Shown here: in pieces, positions 60,482-64,000 of the stretch
How the letters are laid out: the number at the start of each line of letters is the position of its first letter
Position numbering within the stretch: position 1 is the stretch's first letter
From: Pseudorhizobium endolithicum
Lineage (GTDB): Bacteria; Pseudomonadota; Alphaproteobacteria; Rhizobiales; Rhizobiaceae
Direction of reading: 5' to 3'
DNA: 64,000 bases
Assembly: GCF_902153245.2 (NCBI RefSeq)
Contig: NZ_CABFWF030000011.1
Span: 174,437-238,436, forward strand
The notes under the pieces: model-generated
Databases searched by the model: none
The model's input: only the letters and a program-made list of their open reading frames with translations
What the model was told of the DNA's origin: nothing
Program-made: the position numbers and the translations under genes

Positions 60482-61627
60482 TCAGCGCATTCCCGCAAGG
60501 GTCAGCGCCATCGTTCGTCGGACGAGCGGAACCGTGGCGGCTGCGGAGATCAGTCGATTGCGAATCCAGCGCGCGCCCGGGTTAGACAGCGTTGCCACTT
60601 TCGTCAGCCGGTCGGTCATCTCGAGCACCCTGGAAGCTGCCAGCCGCCGCTCCGTGGCATACTCCACAAGAGGCTCCCCGGAACCAGCGCGCAAGGCCGC
60701 ATCGAGGGCTCGGCTCAGGGCTTCGGCATCGCGCAGGCCCAGATTCATTCCCTGCCCGCCGGCCGGACTGTGCACGTGTGCCGCATCACCCAGAAGGGCG
60801 ACCGCGCCGTGATGGAATCGGTCGGCGAGCTTATGGTGGACCTGGAACCTTGATCCCCATAACAGTTCACGTACGCGAACACCACGACGTGGACCACGAG
60901 CGTTTATGACTTGCTGCACGTCTGCCAGGCTCGGCATCGACGGCGCATCCTTGAGCTGCGCCACCACTCGGTACCGCTCGCGCGACATCGGGGCGACGAC
61001 AAGCGTACCTGCGCCCGAAAAGAACAGCGTCACCTCCTCGCGGGCGATCGGCCATTCCATTCGCACGTCCGCGAGCAAGAACGATCCGTAGGTTTCTCCA
61101 GGAAATCCGATGTTCGCACCGGCTCTTACCGTGCTTTTCTCTCCGTCTGCCCCAACGATGTACTTTGCCTCGGCCACGAACGTGCCTTCTTCACCCTCGC
61201 AGTGGGCTTCAACGCCTCCCTCAGTCATTTTGTAGCCTGTCAAACGCACGGGCCGACGTACCGCATGGCCCAATTGCGCGAGCCTGTCGATGAGGATCTG
61301 TTCGGTTTCATCCTGAGGGATCATCAGCGCAAATGGTGTGGGCGAAGGCAAGTTCGAGAAGTCCGAATGAAGCAAGATCGAGTCGCGGTCGCGGATCCTG
61401 AAGTGCGGCACCTTGATGCCCTGCTGTACAAGGCGCTCACCGATGTTCAGCGAATAGAGGCTTTCCAGCGTGGCCGCGTGAATGACCGCCGCGCGCGACG
61501 TATTTTGTGCCTCGGCCAGGGCGTCGACGATGATGAAATCGACGCCCCTTTCGGCGAGGCCGATTGCGGTTGCCAAGCCGGTAGGGCCAGCGCCGACGAT
61601 CAGAACCGAGGTTGAAATCGCATTCAT
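60482..61627 (-). CDS. FAD-dependent monooxygenase (group A, Rossmann)
   Basis: 381 residues. The FAD motif VLIVGAGPTGLATAIGLAER begins at residue 8; the DG motif region is YIVGADGEKSTVRAGANIG; the FAD ribityl motif is VALLGDAAHVHSPAGGQGMN. It lacks the C-terminal thioredoxin-like domain seen in the 33317-34828 enzyme, so it is a shorter class. The divergent TetR gene probably controls it. Substrate unknown, perhaps an aromatic antibiotic or phenol. Confidence 0.92.
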   Translation of the reverse strand: MNAISTSVLIVGAGPTGLATAIGLAERGVDFIIVDALAEAQNTSRAAVIHAATLESLYSLNIGERLVQQGIKVPHFRIRDRDSILLHSDFSNLPSPTPFALMIPQDETEQILIDRLAQLGHAVRRPVRLTGYKMTEGGVEAHCEGEEGTFVAEAKYIVGADGEKSTVRAGANIGFPGETYGSFLLADVRMEWPIAREEVTLFFSGAGTLVVAPMSRERYRVVAQLKDAPSMPSLADVQQVINARGPRRGVRVRELLWGSRFQVHHKLADRFHHGAVALLGDAAHVHSPAGGQGMNLGLRDAEALSRALDAALRAGSGEPLVEYATERRLAASRVLEMTDRLTKVATLSNPGARWIRNRLISAAATVPLVRRTMALTLAGMR

Positions 61628-61648
61628 TGCGGTGCTCCGCCAATAATT

Positions 61649-61701
61649 GTAAACATGCGTTTACTTTAGACTTGACCTTAAATAAGTCAACAACTGTTTA
61701 C
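61649..61701. promoter_or_regulatory. TetR operator and half-site
   Basis: GTAAAC, ATGC, GTTTAC at 61649-61664 is a perfect inverted repeat 22 bases upstream of the monooxygenase start. A further GTTTAC half-site lies at 61696-61701, just before the TetR ribosome site. Both promoters would be blocked by one bound repressor. Confidence 0.65.
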
Positions 61702-61714
61702 AAGGAGACAGAAA

Positions 61715-62272
61715 TTGGTGAAGGATGCGGAAGCGACCCGGGAACGCTTGATTGCCGCAGCAAGGACTATGTTTGCGAAGCGCGGGTACGAGGGTACAAC
61801 TGTGCGCGAAATCGCTGGCGAAGCCAGGGTCAACCCCGCGCTTATCAATCGCTATTTCGGCGGCAAGGAAAAGCTCTTCGCAGAAGCTGTCTCGATCAGC
61901 CTCGACCTCCCCAACCTCAAAGACGTCGAGCGCGGCGTTATCGGGCGACGATTGGTAGAGCACTTCTTCACCAGGTGGGAAGGAAGCAAGAGGGATGACC
62001 TTTTGAGGGTGCTGGTGCGCACAGCCGTCACGAACGACGAGGCGGCTGCGCGCATGCGTACGATCCTGTTCACGCAAGTCGCCGCCATGGTGGAGCAGGT
62101 CACAGGACCCGACCGCGCAAAGGAGCGCGCGGGCCTGATCGCGACGCAGATTCTGGGCCTTGCCTATGCCCGAAACGTTCTTGCGCTTTCGGATCGGGAG
62201 TTAGCGCGCGACACGGTGATCGTCATGATCGGCGACACAATTCAGCGCTATCTCGTAGAAGAGTTGCCGTGA
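61715..62272 (+). CDS. TetR-family repressor
   Basis: 185 residues starting at TTG 61715 (AAGGAG seven bases upstream) or at GTG 61718. N-terminal HTH: LIAAARTMFAKRGYEGTTVR, EIAGEARVNPALINRYFGGK. The TetR C-terminal domain is helical. Divergent from the monooxygenase gene with a palindrome between, typical for autorepression. Confidence 0.92.
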   Translation: MVKDAEATRERLIAAARTMFAKRGYEGTTVREIAGEARVNPALINRYFGGKEKLFAEAVSISLDLPNLKDVERGVIGRRLVEHFFTRWEGSKRDDLLRVLVRTAVTNDEAAARMRTILFTQVAAMVEQVTGPDRAKERAGLIATQILGLAYARNVLALSDRELARDTVIVMIGDTIQRYLVEELP

Positions 62273-62394
62273 AAGCCCACAGGCCATACGGAAAAACGAA
62301 CAGGGCATTCGGAACGTGCAAAGCCGCACCGAATGAACCCGTCGATCTGTCTGGCCACGATCCAGATAGCGTGGAGTGGTAGGGATCAGCCGAA

Positions 62395-62575
62395 TTACGG
62401 CGCACAGGCGCGTCTCCCTTTTCCAGAACCAAGCCACCACAACTGTGAGGACAATGACCGGGCTCCGGTCGGTGTTGACGCCGAGGGCCATGACGGCGAC
62501 GGAGACCATAGGACCACCAGGCCGGACCTTGAGGTGGCTGGCATCGATCTACAGGCGGCCATTCACCATCAAGCG
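62395..62575 (-). pseudogene. IS256-family transposase remnant
   Basis: The minus strand reads NGRL, stop, IDASHLKVRPGGPMVSVAVM and ALGVNTD. This matches the first DDE region of IS256/Mutator transposases (YLWLDATYLKVR.GG.IVSVAV...GVN.DG), with TAG replacing Trp. The rest of the gene is missing, and no terminal inverted repeats were found. It ends right at the stop of the next gene. Confidence 0.7.
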
Positions 62576-63568
62576 TCAGAACTGCCAGTTGGCAGGGACC
62601 CAGGCGTAGCCATTATCGGTCTTGAGCATGTGGCCGAGACCGGGAAAGGGAAAGTGGAAGCCGAGCACAGTGATGCGATCAGCGGCTGCTCTGTCAAAGA
62701 TGCGCTTGCGGGAGGCAAGAGCCGTCTCCTGGTCGCGGTCTGGCCCCGGAAGCCAGGGCTTATCGACATTGACGACTGGATGGTAGGCGAGATCCGCTGT
62801 CAGCAGCAGTTGGTCGCTTCCGGAATGGACGAGGAAGGTCGCCATGCCGGGCGTGTGACCGGATGCGGCGATGGTCGTCAGGCCTGGCACGATCTCGACG
62901 CCGGCCTCGTAGAGTTCAACATCGTTCATGACCGGCTCGAGACTGTTCTTGATATTCGCTGCGAAGCGTATGCGAAACTCCTGCGGTACCGGCATGTAGG
63001 AGAGATCGGGATCGGTGCGAACGAAGAAGTCCCAGTCGGCCTTCGGAACGAAAACCGTGGCACGTGGGAAGGCTTTGCCGCCGCCTGCAGTTCTCAAATT
63101 GCCGACATGGTCGGGATGGGTGTGCGAAATGACGATCGTATCGATGTCCCCAGGACCGAGTCCGATCGCCGCGAGGTTATCGAAGATGTGGCCACCATTC
63201 GGGCCCATGGTCTTGCCGGCACCAGCCTCGATGAGAACCCGCCGACCGCTGGTTTCGATTAGCAGCGTATTGAGGTTAAGCGTCATGTGGTCGCTGGAAA
63301 GAAAGGCTTGCCTCAGTACCTGATGAAGCTCGGCCTCGGGCGCATTACTTGCATAGACGCGAGGCGGGCCACCAATCACGCCGTCGCTCAAGACCGTCGC
63401 GCTGATCTCGCCGACACGGAAGCGATAGTGGCCTGTGTTGCCGCGCAACTCGGGAGCTGCTTGAGCATTGGCATTGCCGCAGCCGCCCAGGCTCGGGATG
63501 AACATGGTCGATGCGCCTGCGACAGCGGACAACATGACCGCTCGCCTGTTTTGAGTGAAGGCATTCAT
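62576..63568 (-). CDS. Secreted metallo-beta-lactamase-fold hydrolase
   Basis: 330 residues from the ATG at 63568, with AAGGGACC upstream. The N-terminus has a signal with NRRAVMLSAVAGASTM, a twin-arginine-like start. The MBL zinc motif HTHPDHVGN (HxHxDH) is present, followed by His in SGHTPGM, a late Asp in TADLAYH and His in LGFHFPFPG. Typical of quorum-quenching lactonases or alkylsulfatases with a secretion signal. The IS remnant touches its 3' end. Confidence 0.9.
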   Translation of the reverse strand: MNAFTQNRRAVMLSAVAGASTMFIPSLGGCGNANAQAAPELRGNTGHYRFRVGEISATVLSDGVIGGPPRVYASNAPEAELHQVLRQAFLSSDHMTLNLNTLLIETSGRRVLIEAGAGKTMGPNGGHIFDNLAAIGLGPGDIDTIVISHTHPDHVGNLRTAGGGKAFPRATVFVPKADWDFFVRTDPDLSYMPVPQEFRIRFAANIKNSLEPVMNDVELYEAGVEIVPGLTTIAASGHTPGMATFLVHSGSDQLLLTADLAYHPVVNVDKPWLPGPDRDQETALASRKRIFDRAAADRITVLGFHFPFPGLGHMLKTDNGYAWVPANWQF

Positions 63569-63748
63569 TGGTATGGTCCCTTCTTCGTTGGGTGCTCTGT
63601 TGCTTCTTCTGGCTCCAGGGAAGTCTGGCATGACCCGCTGGAAGGTCGAAGACAGAGCACAGCGCCTAGTCCTTAGGCGAACATGACACAGGACCATTGA
63701 TCTGATAATCTGCACAAAAGTTAGCAGCTTGGTTAGAAATACTTCCCA

Positions 63749-64000
63749 ATGGAAGCTCTTCGGCTAGACAGTTTCGACGTATTCGTCGCAATCGTTCGGT
63801 GCGGCGGGTTCCGCGCTGCCGCCCTCGAACGAGGCGTGTCTTCGTCAGCCTTGAGCCAGACCATGAACGGTTTGGAGGAGGCTCTTGGCATTCGGCTCCT
63901 CAACAGGACGACCAGGAGCGTAGCCCCGACGGAAGCGGGACAGCGCCTCCTTGAACGCTTGGCTCCAGCCTTGAGTGATATCAGGCTCGCCATCGCAGAA
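63749..64000 (+). CDS. LysR-family regulator, N-terminal part (cut by window edge)
   Basis: The frame starts at the ATG at 63749 and is open to the right edge. The helix-turn-helix is evident: LDSFDVFVAIVRCGGFRAAA, LERGVSSSALSQTMNGLEEA and LGIRLLNRTTRSVAPTEAG. It is divergent from the MBL-fold hydrolase gene, its probable target. The effector domain lies outside the window. Confidence 0.93.
   Translation, partial: MEALRLDSFDVFVAIVRCGGFRAAALERGVSSSALSQTMNGLEEALGIRLLNRTTRSVAPTEAGQRLLERLAPALSDIRLAIAE

Noticed and set aside
1..64000. CRISPR array, rRNA operon, tRNA genes, phage or conjugation genes
   Set aside because: No regular spacer-repeat series, no rRNA-like conserved stretch, no convincing tRNA arm set and no capsid, integrase or Tra motif was noticed.

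Overview
The window looks like a stretch of accessory replicon (chromid or megaplasmid) from an alphaproteobacterium of the Rhizobiales, most likely Rhizobiaceae. This is an inference from the high-GC codon use and the many sugar ABC importers with GntR regulators. DUF982 proteins, small heat-shock genes with a ROSE-type leader, VapBC/ParD remnants and the frequent ATGA overlaps between operon genes also fit. No rRNA, tRNA, CRISPR array, replication origin or intact transposase was recognised.

Layout. 1-2.8 kb: end of an EamA transporter, a GlxA-type AraC regulator and a divergent secreted alpha/beta hydrolase. 3.1-12.2 kb: a respiratory module. It holds a three-subunit gluconate-2-dehydrogenase-like enzyme (small subunit, GMC flavoprotein, triheme cytochrome c), a Cu/Zn superoxide dismutase, two membrane proteins, and an alternative heme-copper oxidase (subunit II, a subunit I+III fusion, a small membrane protein). 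12.3-13.4 kb: a decaying patch with parD, a broken parE and a frameshifted DUF1016 gene. 13.5-16.5 kb: MFS transporter and FMN reductase opposite a LysR regulator. 16.6-25.5 kb: a stress island with two Hsp20 chaperones, an NDUFS4-like protein, an RNA-polymerase-omega-like protein, an HtrA protease, a GT4 glycosyltransferase, a glycogen-debranching-type enzyme and two DUF982 proteins.

25.8-29.7 kb: a two-component system with a DUF3313 lipoprotein and a secreted protein. A perfect 16-bp inverted repeat lies in front of the regulator, and a near-identical half-site lies in front of the lipoprotein gene. A 39-codon membrane peptide follows the secreted protein. 29.8-35.4 kb: a coupled operon (FAD monooxygenase, quinone oxidoreductase, MFS efflux pump, patatin lipoprotein) opposite a MarR regulator. 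35.9-36.6 kb: VapBC. 37.4-40.4 kb: a tandem glycine riboswitch points at an L,D-transpeptidase gene, with a class B penicillin-binding protein gene on the other side. This is the most unusual arrangement seen. 40.4-42.5 kb: TetR regulator, TRIC/UPF0126 channel and an NTF2-like protein.

42.8-60.0 kb: two sugar-uptake and catabolism clusters of similar design, each a GntR regulator gene at the head of a leftward ABC-importer operon with a divergent rightward unit. The first has a TIM-barrel epimerase, a Gfo/Idh/MocA dehydrogenase and an HSL-type esterase. The second has an SDR, an SMP-30 lactonase and an enolase-superfamily dehydratase, which together form a non-phosphorylative sugar-to-ketodeoxyacid route, plus a DUF6772 protein and an unknown partner. 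60.2-64 kb: a second parE tail, another FAD monooxygenase/TetR pair with a palindromic operator, an IS256-type transposase remnant, a secreted metallo-beta-lactamase-fold hydrolase and the start of a LysR gene.
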